DNA of 64,000 bases from Mucilaginibacter limnophilus (GTDB lineage: Bacteria; Bacteroidota; Bacteroidia; Sphingobacteriales; Sphingobacteriaceae). How positions within the stretch are numbered: the stretch's first letter is position 1; every line of letters begins with the position of its first letter. Positions 45,278 to 53,672 of the stretch are shown here, piece after piece. The position numbers and the translations under genes are program-made. The notes under the pieces were generated by a model. That model was not told where the DNA came from, ran no database searches, and was given only the letters and a program-made list of their open reading frames with translations. Where the stretch lies: NCBI RefSeq assembly GCF_004005815.1, contig NZ_SACK01000003.1, positions 353,796 through 417,795 on the forward strand, given 5' to 3'.

Positions 45278-46264
45278 TTATCCCTCAGGAGAAGCTTCAA
45301 ACCCTTGAAGTATTAATACTTTAAAATATTCTGTAATGGCATCGTTATTTTTCAAAAATATCGGATTTTCTATCATGATAATTTTTTGAATAAGTTGTCT
45401 TAGAAGGCTATCAAGTCTTGCAGCTCGCTCCTGGTAATTTTGATGTAAGTCGGACATTTTATTTCCATGGAAATATGAAGACCTAATATCATAACATTTA
45501 CCAACAAGCTCGTAAACTTCTATACGTTCCTTACCGGTTGTGCCTATAAAAAAGGCTGCTCTCTCGCTGATTCTGTGTTTAAGCTCCATGTCATTGGTAG
45601 AAAACAACGTCTCAAGTACATTTACGTAATAAGCTATCTTGCTTTGAAGAGTATAACTTTCGCGCGCTATAACTAAAAATCTCATAGCTCGGTGTATTCT
45701 ATTTTCGTTTTTAAAAAATGATTCAAATACCTTAGATCTCTTTTCCTCAGTTTTACTTGAAAGTCGCTGAACATGGTCATCATTAGATACTAAATAACGA
45801 GATAATAGATTGCTCCATTTTATTACCTGTTCAATTTCTTCTTCTGTAAATACTACGTTTCCTTTTACGCCACCCGAGGTAGTAAACCGATCAATCGACG
45901 GAGTCATAGTCAATGTGCCGTTGTTCGTATCCGTGATGTAAATAGATTGAATATTTATGCTTGAATCTTTTACAAGCCAGAAAAGCAAACTTATTAGGTT
46001 TAAAGAATTTGTAAACCGCTCTCGTAATATGATGTCGGTTAACGAGCCTACTTCGCTCACAAAAATGCATGGGTGTTTGTCTTCCTTGTACGAAAAGTAG
46101 GCTAGTTCCCCCATAATATTTTTTACCCTTTGAAATTTGAGAACAGAGGCGATAGGTGATTGTTGTATATCCTCATCGATGGTAAAATCATTCACATTGA
46201 ACGGCTTACCCTTATATTCAAGATACTTTATTTGAGAAAACACCAATATATTCGGCTTGTCCAT
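45278..46264 (-). CDS. ApeA-like HEPN-domain protein, candidate defence/exclusion factor
   Basis: 328 residues. The N-terminal 180 residues are alpha/beta without a recognised family. The C-terminal half contains the ApeA-type HEPN pattern LETLFSTNDMELKHRISERAAFFIG, then YELVGKCYDIRSSYFHG with the RNase-like R-x4-H motif (Arg about 261, His about 266). HEPN proteins are often RNases in toxin-antitoxin and abortive infection systems; ApeA is a known anti-phage defence protein. It splits terminase from portal/adaptor genes and is AT-rich relative to them. Length (328) is shorter than the classical ApeA (about 470-500, from memory). Confidence 0.7.
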   Translation of the reverse strand: MDKPNILVFSQIKYLEYKGKPFNVNDFTIDEDIQQSPIASVLKFQRVKNIMGELAYFSYKEDKHPCIFVSEVGSLTDIILRERFTNSLNLISLLFWLVKDSSINIQSIYITDTNNGTLTMTPSIDRFTTSGGVKGNVVFTEEEIEQVIKWSNLLSRYLVSNDDHVQRLSSKTEEKRSKVFESFFKNENRIHRAMRFLVIARESYTLQSKIAYYVNVLETLFSTNDMELKHRISERAAFFIGTTGKERIEVYELVGKCYDIRSSYFHGNKMSDLHQNYQERAARLDSLLRQLIQKIIMIENPIFLKNNDAITEYFKVLILQGFEASPEG

Positions 46265-46300
46265 AATTTTAAAGTTTGTTAAAAGTAAGAACTTTTAGAA

Positions 46301-48046
46301 TTACATGGTGTAATCCGGTTCGTAATCGTTTGAGCCGAGGCGGTTTTGGAAAACGCCAATATATAAGTTATCCAATGCGTCCGTCTGGTGAGTGGCATGC
46401 TCTGGGGGAACTAACTTAGATCGCTCCGGCTTCTTATCCTTTTTTATCTTTTCTTTTTCTTCATAACTACCGGCTGAATTGATTGCAGTGATCATATCGC
46501 CACAATTATTACGATTGATGCGCATCGGCTTCGTATCGGGATCATCTTCCGCATAAACACGGCCGAACAATTTATATCGGGAGTCCTGGCTGGCAGTACC
46601 ACCGATATAAATGCTTTCAACTCTCCAGCCAAGATCTACCATTGCGTTTTCGAAGTCCTTCCAATACGGATCCTCGTTACTCGCATCATCTTTGGTAGCT
46701 GTATGGTCATAGTAAAATCTTATCTTCTTTACCGGATACCCGATGTAATAAGCGTTGATTGCTTTAGCCAGGTGAATAATTCGTTTAGGTTTTTTCACGA
46801 AGATACCGTTCAACACACGGAACTCTTTCGGGAACTCCTGCCCGATCGCCGCGCAGTTTATCTTTCCGCCCCAATCACAGGAAATGTCGAGCCCCCGGGT
46901 GATATCGACATCTTTATCTTTCCTCCAGGGCTGCGGCAGTTCTTTGCCTCGGTAGTTATCCGTGTACTCGTAGTTAACAGACACATAAGTGTGCTTTACC
47001 TCGTCGAAGTTGGCGTAAAACTTATCTTCGGCACCAACTTCGCGGATATTCAGTATCGAAGCATTGAATTGACGGGGAGTAAGAACTTGCTTCATTTGGC
47101 GCAGGTACCGTTCAGTTACTACGTCAATGTTATCAAGGGTTGAAGCCTCAACGAAGTAAACGGCCTCCCTGCGCAATTCGAATAAAATTCCATCCAGGCG
47201 TTGCAGCTCTTTCCTGAAGCGTTTCTCAAGTGCCTCATGAAGCTTTCCTTTAGCTACCAGGTTACGCATTTCTGATAGCAGTAATTCACGGTTAAACTTT
47301 ACCTGTTGGGATAGTCCAGGCTCAGCAGCAAGCAGCTCGTCAACTATTTGCTTGATGTATTCGCGCAGGGCATGATCATAGCTTACGATCAGGTCGATCT
47401 GCTCCGGATCCATCTTCTCCTCATACTCGAACAGCCACTGGCTTTCCGGGCTCGTCGGCATGTCTGAACAGAACAGTATGCCGTGATGGTAGTGCAGGTG
47501 CCCGAAAACATCCTCGTTACCACGGTTAGTCGGTACTATACGAGAATTGAACGCGTCCCTATTGGTAAATTTTGCCTCGTCATTGATTATAAAATCGTTT
47601 GATTGCGCATTACCACTGTCTTTTCTGTCAAGGCCTATGATCCGGAATATGTGTCCATTGCGCCAAAAGATTGAGTATTGAGGATTGCGGGGACATTCGA
47701 AAGGATCTTCGTGCTTTACACTTTTAGGAATTGACTGGCCTACCCAATAATCAACACCTTCATAGAAACCAAATTTTTCCAGGGCTTTTGTGAGCGCCGG
47801 TATCAGGTCATTCTCAAGCTTTATATACGTAGGCCCGACAAAGCCGGTACCACCGCGCGGCATACCTTTTACATTCCGGATCGCGGTAGGTGAAATGAAT
47901 CCATGCGTTTTACCACCGGCACGGCCTACAATTGCAACGATAATATTTGCGTTGACTATGATCGCCTTTTGCTGCGGAATGTTAAAGTGTGTGATCTTTT
48001 GCTGAACCTCGTGAACAAGTTTTTCCTTCAGCTCATTAGATATCAT
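46301..48046 (-). CDS. terL: Terminase large subunit
   Basis: 581 residues. ATPase: Walker A-like VGRAGGKT (residues about 38-45), Walker B FIINDEA (about 151-157). C-terminal nuclease domain with Asp in RGLDISCDWGGK (about 387) and HQTDALD near the end. It packages DNA into the prohead and cuts it. Directly preceded by the small-subunit gene (overlap 11 bp). The central insertion rich in Lys/Glu helices (LLAAEPGLSQQVKFNRELLL) is family-typical. Confidence 0.92.
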   Translation of the reverse strand: MISNELKEKLVHEVQQKITHFNIPQQKAIIVNANIIVAIVGRAGGKTHGFISPTAIRNVKGMPRGGTGFVGPTYIKLENDLIPALTKALEKFGFYEGVDYWVGQSIPKSVKHEDPFECPRNPQYSIFWRNGHIFRIIGLDRKDSGNAQSNDFIINDEAKFTNRDAFNSRIVPTNRGNEDVFGHLHYHHGILFCSDMPTSPESQWLFEYEEKMDPEQIDLIVSYDHALREYIKQIVDELLAAEPGLSQQVKFNRELLLSEMRNLVAKGKLHEALEKRFRKELQRLDGILFELRREAVYFVEASTLDNIDVVTERYLRQMKQVLTPRQFNASILNIREVGAEDKFYANFDEVKHTYVSVNYEYTDNYRGKELPQPWRKDKDVDITRGLDISCDWGGKINCAAIGQEFPKEFRVLNGIFVKKPKRIIHLAKAINAYYIGYPVKKIRFYYDHTATKDDASNEDPYWKDFENAMVDLGWRVESIYIGGTASQDSRYKLFGRVYAEDDPDTKPMRINRNNCGDMITAINSAGSYEEKEKIKKDKKPERSKLVPPEHATHQTDALDNLYIGVFQNRLGSNDYEPDYTM

Positions 48047-48674
48047 CGTACTCTACCTCCTCGGCATCCAGTGCCATCTTCTCGGTTGCTTTCCGTTTCT
48101 GCCAACGAGCAAAAATTTGATCCTTATTTTCAATGGTTTTAAGGCCGATCGCTTCCGGATTATATTCGATAATAAATTGGAAGGCCTGGAACTTATCCAG
48201 CTGCTCTTCGACTGGCTCTTTATCAAACTTCCGCCAGTCACCGGCAAGTTTCATTATTGAGGCGTAGGCACCATATTCACCCGCTCCTGCGGCCTCCTCG
48301 GCCTTTTGCTCAAGATCTTCCAGGTAAACAGAACGCTTGTATTCCTTTTCGTCGTCGGCAGGCGTAAATAGCTTAATGGCATTTTGAATGGCACGCTCAG
48401 CTGTATCCCAACTAACTTTGTATTTAACCATTACCAGGTTACGGATCTTGCGCCGGCCGACAACAACTTCCTCTTTGCCCTGATCATTGACAAACCGTTT
48501 GCTTCGAAACCAGTCATCAATCTGGCACCAGCGGTTATACTGCTCGCGTTCGTCGGCGTGCAGTGCTTCCATGCGATTATGCATCATAGCAAATCGCACC
48601 CGGTCGACGGCGCCGATATTGTTATCCGGATCGTATGCCGGCAACATTCTCAATGCGTCACGCTTCTTGGCCAT
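48036..48674 (-). CDS. Putative terminase small subunit
   Basis: 212 residues, helical (RVRFAMMHNRMEALHADEREQYNRWCQIDD, IRNLVMVKYKVSWDTAERAIQNAIKLF). The N-terminal half has an HTH-like arrangement (VKYKVSWDTAERAI). By position, just before terL with overlap, it is the DNA-recognition subunit. No strong motif, so the call rests mostly on context. Confidence 0.65.
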   Translation of the reverse strand: MAKKRDALRMLPAYDPDNNIGAVDRVRFAMMHNRMEALHADEREQYNRWCQIDDWFRSKRFVNDQGKEEVVVGRRKIRNLVMVKYKVSWDTAERAIQNAIKLFTPADDEKEYKRSVYLEDLEQKAEEAAGAGEYGAYASIMKLAGDWRKFDKEPVEEQLDKFQAFQFIIEYNPEAIGLKTIENKDQIFARWQKRKATEKMALDAEEVEYDDI

Positions 48675-49317
48675 CAGGACGTTTTTTAATTAGCGCCTCG
48701 ATCTTGGCAGTCAATGCAGCTATTTTCTTTTCGTAACGTTCTCTTACATCGGCCGGCAGTGGTTTTTTTAAATGCGGCTTAACTTTTGAACGCTGAGACA
48801 TCAAATTTTTGATTGCCTGTTCGAGATTCTCAGGGTCTGGATCATCTTGTGGCTTGTTATCAAACCACACACCGTTTTCATTGAAGTAGTGCAGCTGATC
48901 GAACAGATCCTGCTTTTTAAGCTTTTTTATTTTGATCTGCTTGGCTATTTGAAAGAGCTCATCACCTTCAGGCACTACGGAAAGTTTGCCATGCAAATGG
49001 GTGATCTCTTTAAATAACTGTCTGATCATTCCGTCAATGCGCAGCTTTTTCTCCAGGTTGTTATTCGGAGTGTATTGCTCTGACGCTGCAGGCGGTTCTG
49101 TCACCGGCGGTACCGGCGTTACCTCAATCAATGATTCGATTACCTCGTTGCCGGCTATTATCTCAAGTTCCTGTTTTAATTTAGGTGTATTGTAATTGTC
49201 AGGCCCGGAGTTGAGTAGCCCGAGCATGAAAGCGGATGCACCAGTAAGTTTTAATATTTCAAGTCCTTCGTGGTAATCCTGGTCGCCGGATAACCAGGCG
49301 GTTGCCGTTTTTGCCAT
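48658..49317 (-). CDS. Coiled-coil phage protein heading the terminase unit
   Basis: 219 residues. Segments KLKQELEIIAGNEVIESLIEV, IRQLFKEITHLHGKLSVV and RYEKKIAALTAKIEALIKK are coiled-coil-like, with a Pro-rich linker (TPVPPVTEPPA). It starts 25 bp after a late-motif copy and overlaps the terminase small gene by 17 bp. No family recognised; it could be a scaffolding or terminase-accessory protein. Confidence 0.6.
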   Translation of the reverse strand: MAKTATAWLSGDQDYHEGLEILKLTGASAFMLGLLNSGPDNYNTPKLKQELEIIAGNEVIESLIEVTPVPPVTEPPAASEQYTPNNNLEKKLRIDGMIRQLFKEITHLHGKLSVVPEGDELFQIAKQIKIKKLKKQDLFDQLHYFNENGVWFDNKPQDDPDPENLEQAIKNLMSQRSKVKPHLKKPLPADVRERYEKKIAALTAKIEALIKKRPDGQEA

Positions 49318-49342
49318 GGTATAAAGTTGCCATGGTTGCCAG

Positions 49343-49357
49343 TTGCATTAAAGGACA
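49343..49357 (-). promoter_or_regulatory. Late-motif copy 3
   Basis: TGTCCTTTAATGCAA (one change) on the minus strand, 25 bp before the ATG at 49317. The leader contains CCATGGCAA twice, as in copy 6. Confidence 0.68.
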
Positions 49358-49410
49358 GGAATATTGATATTTACAATAGTTTATCTAACCAACTTAATAC
49401 TTTATCATAT

Positions 49411-50139
49411 ATGGGTCAACCAGACTTTCTAAGTACTATTTATACGCAGCTTCCTAAGTTTCTAAAATGGATGATCTTCGCTATCGTTTTCGTATTCGCG
49501 ACAATTACGTTAATTGTTGGTGGTAAGTTTATATATAAAGACTGCTGTACAACCGACCATTATAAGTTTCTATGGTGGGAGACAAATTTGGATCAAAAAA
49601 TGGCCGATTCGTCGAAAATCGTAAAGAAAAGGCAATCGCAATTTTCGCTGGCTGATACTTCACGAATCACCCCAATAGTTCAACTAAAGGATAAAAAAAT
49701 TCCGTTCTTTACACCTTCAACTTCGAATGTTCAGCAAAATATAAATGGAAAAAATGAAGCTTACACCAACAATGGTGTAAATAATGGCATAATGGGTGAA
49801 AAAGGTCATATTGTCTACGGCGATAATAATGGTGTAAATGGAGATGTCAATATAAACAAGGACTTTTTGCTCACTGACGCCGATTTAACCGAAATTTTTT
49901 ATGAGATTGAAAAACTTCGCGTAGATAGTGCGACCTATAAGGGGGTCACAATAAGCCAACTGCCTTATTGTGATGCACCAAAAGTCGCGGAACAAATACA
50001 TGATTTTTTAACGAAAAGAGGATACCGGGTTGGTTTTGGCCAAGTCATACCTGCATCATCAAACATTATTAAGGGCTTCGTCATATTGGCACAACGCGGA
50101 GGAGGTATAACTGTGGATATAGGTAAGTTACGGCAATAA
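49411..50139 (+). CDS. Membrane-anchored protein with Asn-rich linker, accessory gene
   Basis: 242 residues from ATG 49411 (longer TTG forms at 49327 overlap the late motif). A membrane helix WMIFAIVFVFATITLIVGG (about residues 20-40) is followed by a soluble part with NNGVNNGIMGEKGHIVYGDNN repeats (residues about 110-150) and a C-terminal alpha/beta domain ending VGFGQVIPASSNIIKGFVILAQRGGG. AT-rich versus neighbours and opposite in strand to the late genes. It forms a two-gene plus-strand unit with the next gene (61-bp gap) and ends in a terminator. Function unknown; membrane location and position suggest lysogenic exclusion. Confidence 0.6.
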   Translation: MGQPDFLSTIYTQLPKFLKWMIFAIVFVFATITLIVGGKFIYKDCCTTDHYKFLWWETNLDQKMADSSKIVKKRQSQFSLADTSRITPIVQLKDKKIPFFTPSTSNVQQNINGKNEAYTNNGVNNGIMGEKGHIVYGDNNGVNGDVNINKDFLLTDADLTEIFYEIEKLRVDSATYKGVTISQLPYCDAPKVAEQIHDFLTKRGYRVGFGQVIPASSNIIKGFVILAQRGGGITVDIGKLRQ

Positions 50140-50200
50140 AATTAATTTTTTGACTGCAATTCGATTACAGATAAAGGGATACAAACAGATAAAACTGATA

Positions 50201-51121
50201 ATGAAGCGCTTTTTAATTAAATCAATCAAAATCCAACATGTCGTTATAATCACTTTTCTTATTTCGATTGCAATTCTTTTTACGACAGTTGCCGTTTACG
50301 TAATCGACGGTCGACTTAATACCAATGGCGAAATAAACGCGGATGCATTATCTGCATTTGGCACCTTTGTAGGCGGCTTAATCGGAACTCTGTTAGCTGG
50401 TGTAACTTTATGGGTTGTTTTTCTCACATTCGAATCGCAAAAGGAAGAATTGATTGCCACACGCGAGCTACTTGATGAGCAAATAAAACTAAGTTACAGG
50501 GCTGATTTAGTTATAAAAAATACATTTTGGTCCGTTTTAGCTTACGTAAATAATTCAGATGGCAATCTTTATCCTACTATAACTAGTCATCATGACAACA
50601 GTATTCTGATTGTCAACCCCGGCAATGGGGCAGCGAAACAATTGCAGTACACCTGGATTCTCGATATGGTTGCTATCGATAACTTTCTAAAGACATATTC
50701 AACTCTATCTTATCACATTAAAGAGGATAAGATTATATTTTACGATAAATACATAAATAAGCAATTTGAAATAAAGCACTTAACAGGCAGGATTGAACTA
50801 TTACTACCCTATAATACCGGTTCAGAAGGTCATTTTATTAATATTCCGTTGGCTTATTTATATTGTTTAGTTTATGGGTTTAAACACTGGACAGAAAAAA
50901 ACAAAAGTGGCACCCTATCTACACAATTACCAACAGAAAAATTTTTCGATATTTTTCCAAAAGCTAAATTGAAGATAAATTATCTTAACAAGATTGGAAC
51001 GGCCGAAAGTAAAACGTTTAAAATAGAGGTTCATAGTGATGGCATAAAAACAACACAATATGACGGAATGATCTTAGCCGAGCTTGTTTTTGGAGGAACG
51101 GAAATCAAAGAATTAAATTAG
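50201..51121 (+). CDS. Two-TM membrane protein with cytoplasmic or periplasmic domain, accessory gene
   Basis: 306 residues from ATG 50201. Two hydrophobic helices (VVIITFLISIAILFTTVAVYV and FGTFVGGLIGTLLAGVTLWVVF) near the N-terminus, then a coiled stretch ESQKEELIATRELLDEQIKL and a large AT-rich domain without known motifs. It resembles many unclassified prophage or defence-associated membrane proteins with a TM pair and an E/K coiled coil. Paired with the gene at 49411; followed by a terminator. No enzymatic residue is visible. Possible sensor or exclusion protein. Confidence 0.6.
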   Translation: MKRFLIKSIKIQHVVIITFLISIAILFTTVAVYVIDGRLNTNGEINADALSAFGTFVGGLIGTLLAGVTLWVVFLTFESQKEELIATRELLDEQIKLSYRADLVIKNTFWSVLAYVNNSDGNLYPTITSHHDNSILIVNPGNGAAKQLQYTWILDMVAIDNFLKTYSTLSYHIKEDKIIFYDKYINKQFEIKHLTGRIELLLPYNTGSEGHFINIPLAYLYCLVYGFKHWTEKNKSGTLSTQLPTEKFFDIFPKAKLKINYLNKIGTAESKTFKIEVHSDGIKTTQYDGMILAELVFGGTEIKELN

Positions 51122-51139
51122 AGCAAGATATAAAACAAA

Positions 51140-51164
51140 AAATCCCGGCGTCGTGTCGGGATTT
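51140..51164. terminator. Terminator between accessory unit and minus gene
   Basis: AAATCCCG at 51140-51147 pairs with CGGGATTT at 51157-51164 with flanking A and T runs. Bidirectional between the plus gene ending 51121 and the minus gene ending 51185. Confidence 0.8.
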
Positions 51165-51184
51165 AGAACATCTATCTGGTTGTA

Positions 51185-51583
51185 TTAATTAGGCGATCCG
51201 TAACGGGATAATGCTTCAGTGTTAATATATCGTAGTATGCGCTGTGCCTGCCAACTCCTAATGTGATTTATTGCTTCGTTTGGCTGTATTTTATGCAGCG
51301 TATTCATACCGAAAGTTCGGTCGATATAAAATAACCTGGTAACAGGTACCTGCGGTTGTCGAGCAGGCAACATTGCAGGCGCAGCGGCCTCCAGGCTGAT
51401 TGCAATTACCGGTAGTGAAATTGTTTCCTGTACAGCACCTGGTGCATCAATCTCAAGTAATGATTTTGCTTTTACTTCTTTGTAATGCGGGGCCTCACCT
51501 GGTGAAGCCAGCGCCGGCGTGCAGCATAATGCTGACAAGCCAATGGCGGCGCCTAACGCGATAATTGCGATGTAGCGTTTCAT
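51185..51583 (-). CDS. Small secreted hypothetical protein
   Basis: 132 residues. Signal peptide with cleavage near ALAS; mature region is Pro/Ala-rich (PGEAPHYKEVKAKSLLEIDAPGAVQE) and ends RSWQAQRILRYINTEALSRYGSPN. No domain recognised. It has a late-motif copy 63 bp upstream of its ATG with a palindrome in the leader, so it may be a late or regulated envelope protein. Could act in lysis or entry exclusion; not determinable. Confidence 0.55.
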   Translation of the reverse strand: MKRYIAIIALGAAIGLSALCCTPALASPGEAPHYKEVKAKSLLEIDAPGAVQETISLPVIAISLEAAAPAMLPARQPQVPVTRLFYIDRTFGMNTLHKIQPNEAINHIRSWQAQRILRYINTEALSRYGSPN

Positions 51584-51602
51584 GTGGTTTAAATTTTCAT
51601 TC

Positions 51603-51632
51603 GTTTTATGATTAATTAAGTGATCATAAAAC
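51603..51632. repeat. 10-bp inverted repeat in a divergent spacer
   Basis: GTTTTATGAT at 51603-51612 and ATCATAAAAC at 51623-51632, perfect, 10-bp spacer. Located between the minus gene starting at 51583 and the plus gene starting at 51681. Operator-like for either gene. Confidence 0.6.
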
Positions 51633-51646
51633 TCGAAAAGTCAGCT

Positions 51647-51661
51647 TTGTATAAAAGGACA
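51647..51661 (-). promoter_or_regulatory. Late-motif copy 4
   Basis: TGTCCTTTTATACAA on the minus strand (one change), 63 bp from the ATG at 51583, further than in the other copies. The intervening leader holds the 51603-51632 palindrome. Confidence 0.6.
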
Positions 51662-51680
51662 ATTGTTATTAGCTTTAAAC

Positions 51681-52421
51681 ATGAACAACCAAAACCTTAT
51701 ATCAAAAATTTTAGATAACGGAGTCGCATTAGCTTTAGCAACGGCACTTCTTTATATCTGTAGTCAGATTTACGGGTACGAGACGGCACGTCTTTATAAG
51801 TACCCGACAATTTTCATTGAAACATCCACTTCAGATCTTGTCAATTTTGCGCAAACTATGATTGGCTTGCTGCTTATTCCGTTATTGGTATATTGTATAA
51901 TCTTCTATCTATTCAAGCATTTTTTGCTTATCAGCGACACCTCTATTCTAATTTATTTCTTACTCAATTCTATGAATATAATTTGGATTATATTATCTCC
52001 TGCTGAGGATCTACAATCGCAAGGTTATTACATCTTTTTGATGTGCTTTAACCCAATGTTTTTTTTATTAATCTATGTTATAAAAAAAGGAATGTTACCA
52101 GGTATTGATGATCCTTTACAAGTTGTGATGAAGGCGGTGTCTTGGAAACAACTTAATAATTTCATTATAGCATCAGCATTAGTAGTCACTTTGGCTGGGG
52201 TAAGCATACTTGCAGCGAGGATAAATGCCAAGATTAAGAGTGATTATTTCGTCATTGGAAAAGCTCGCGATATTCTAATCATTGGCAAATCTGGCGAGAA
52301 ATTAATTGGTAAGCCTTTTTCTCCTAAAACTGGAATTATTAGCGACAAAGTCATATTTGTAGAAACTAACGATTCACTTACGCTTCAAAGTTTGAAGATT
52401 TCAAATCTTAAGTTTGAATAA
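51681..52421 (+). CDS. Multi-pass membrane protein, accessory gene
   Basis: 246 residues from ATG 51681. About five to six membrane helices (SKILDNGVALALATALLYIC, TMIGLLLIPLLVYCIIFYLF, ILIYFLLNSMNIIWIILS, FLMCFNPMFFLLIYVI, ASALVVTLAGVSILAARI) and a C-terminal beta-like domain SDYFVIGKARDILIIG. AT-rich and on the plus strand, against the late genes. No family recognised. It is a stand-alone unit with a terminator; a membrane-exclusion role is possible. Confidence 0.6.
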   Translation: MNNQNLISKILDNGVALALATALLYICSQIYGYETARLYKYPTIFIETSTSDLVNFAQTMIGLLLIPLLVYCIIFYLFKHFLLISDTSILIYFLLNSMNIIWIILSPAEDLQSQGYYIFLMCFNPMFFLLIYVIKKGMLPGIDDPLQVVMKAVSWKQLNNFIIASALVVTLAGVSILAARINAKIKSDYFVIGKARDILIIGKSGEKLIGKPFSPKTGIISDKVIFVETNDSLTLQSLKISNLKFE

Positions 52422-52425
52422 AAAA

Positions 52426-52456
52426 AAATCCCCTCAGACTCGCGCTTTGGGGATTT
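52426..52456. terminator. Terminator after the membrane-protein gene
   Basis: AAATCCCC at 52426-52433 pairs with GGGGATTT at 52449-52456, with an A-run upstream and T-run downstream. It separates the accessory gene from the late genes. Confidence 0.8.
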
Positions 52457-52483
52457 AATAACCAATTATTAAAAGAGAAAAGA

Positions 52484-52684
52484 TTATTTTCTTTTGCGAA
52501 CTGCTTTAGTTTTAACCGGCAGCGTTACCAGGTACGGGAAGCCTTTGGACACAAGCCTATCAGCTTCCGGCAGGCTCAGCGCATCAAGATGCACTGTTTC
52601 GCCTCTGTACTGGTACTCACCAACGCCGTGGCCTTCCAGTACCTGGTATTTGCCGGCAACATCGTTTTGCAGCTGCTTTTTCAT
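52484..52684 (-). CDS. Small phage structural-cluster protein
   Basis: 66 residues with basic tail (TLPVKTKAVRKRK) and strand-rich core (GVGEYQYRGETVHLDALSLPEADRLV). Overlaps the preceding gene by 1 bp. No family identified; by position it is a small head-tail or decoration protein. Confidence 0.55.
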   Translation of the reverse strand: MKKQLQNDVAGKYQVLEGHGVGEYQYRGETVHLDALSLPEADRLVSKGFPYLVTLPVKTKAVRKRK

Positions 52685-53238
52685 TATGGAGCTTCTGCAG
52701 GTGTAAAGTTTAAGCCTGGTGTATAGATCACCGAGTCACCGTAGCAGGTTGCGGTGATAGTGTAACCGCGATAACTTTCGTTGGTACCAGTACCCCAACT
52801 TACACGGAAGTGACATGGGAATAATTCAGAACCGTACTGCCTAACCTGGCCATCAGCCTGAGATACGAATAACAAACCGTGTGAAGCGTTCAGCTTTTTC
52901 TTCATAGCGTTCATTTCAGCGGTCGAACCTGGTACCATGATGGTAATAGACGATTTTGTTGCCGTGCTATCCTCATCCCCTACTGCTTCCTCTTTAGCCT
53001 CACCTTTGTTTTGTGTACCGTAAAGCTTTTTCATGCATTTACCGACGGCAAAGACGTGAGGAGTGCTGATAGCGCCGACAGATGCTGCTGTAGCGTCACC
53101 ATCGTTAATTGCATCAGGTGTTTTAATACCTGCAGCTGCAAAGTAACTCATCAAAGCAATACCGTGCATTGTAGCAAGGCCTGAGGGATTTGGCACACCG
53201 TCCTGGTATACCATATCAACTATATCTAGCGATGGCAT
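52684..53238 (-). CDS. Probable major tail tube or virion surface protein
   Basis: 184 residues. Beta-rich, with MYQDGVPNPSGLATMHGIALMSYFAAAGI, an acidic loop (KEEAVGDEDSTATKSS) and a C-terminal FHFRVSWGTG-type strand (SYRGYTITATCYGDSVIYTPG). Size and position after capsid and a coiled-coil protein are those expected for a siphovirus major tail protein, but no motif proves it. Confidence 0.55.
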   Translation of the reverse strand: MPSLDIVDMVYQDGVPNPSGLATMHGIALMSYFAAAGIKTPDAINDGDATAASVGAISTPHVFAVGKCMKKLYGTQNKGEAKEEAVGDEDSTATKSSITIMVPGSTAEMNAMKKKLNASHGLLFVSQADGQVRQYGSELFPCHFRVSWGTGTNESYRGYTITATCYGDSVIYTPGLNFTPAEAP

Positions 53239-53241
53239 AGC

Positions 53242-53670
53242 TTACAATTTAGTTAAAGCGTTTTGTCCCGAAATTTTAAGGATCTCGGCTGCCAGTTCGG
53301 GATTTTCCGACAGATCCTTTGCAGTGTGGGGATGGCTACCATGGTTGATACGGTAGTTTACATTCTTGACTTTAACAGTCAGGAAGTTTTCCTTCACGGC
53401 TTTTTGCTCTAAAGCGGCTTCAAGCTGCTCTTTCAAACCATCGATTACAGTTAAGCTTTGCTCGCGCTCTTCGCCCAACGTTTTCTCCAGCTGATCGATA
53501 AGCAAGAGCTTACCATCGTAATCAGTTTTTAGAACATACAGTGAATCAAGGCTATCAAAATCAACCTTAAATGCTTCAAGGCCTTTTTTAACATCCCCTT
53601 CGCTTTTATTAATCAACTCAACCAACGCCGCCCCCAGGACGGCGAAGGTTAATATTTTTGTTTTCGACAT
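53242..53670 (-). CDS. Coiled-coil head protein
   Basis: 142 residues. LLIDQLEKTLGEEREQSLTVIDGLKEQLEAALEQKAV is a long coiled coil. The C-terminus YRINHGSHPHTAKDLSENPELAAEILKISGQNALTKL resembles a small DNA/RNA-binding or packaging-associated unit, but no family is recognised. It follows the capsid gene by 2 bp. Confidence 0.5.
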   Translation of the reverse strand: MSKTKILTFAVLGAALVELINKSEGDVKKGLEAFKVDFDSLDSLYVLKTDYDGKLLLIDQLEKTLGEEREQSLTVIDGLKEQLEAALEQKAVKENFLTVKVKNVNYRINHGSHPHTAKDLSENPELAAEILKISGQNALTKL

Positions 53671-53672
53671 GG

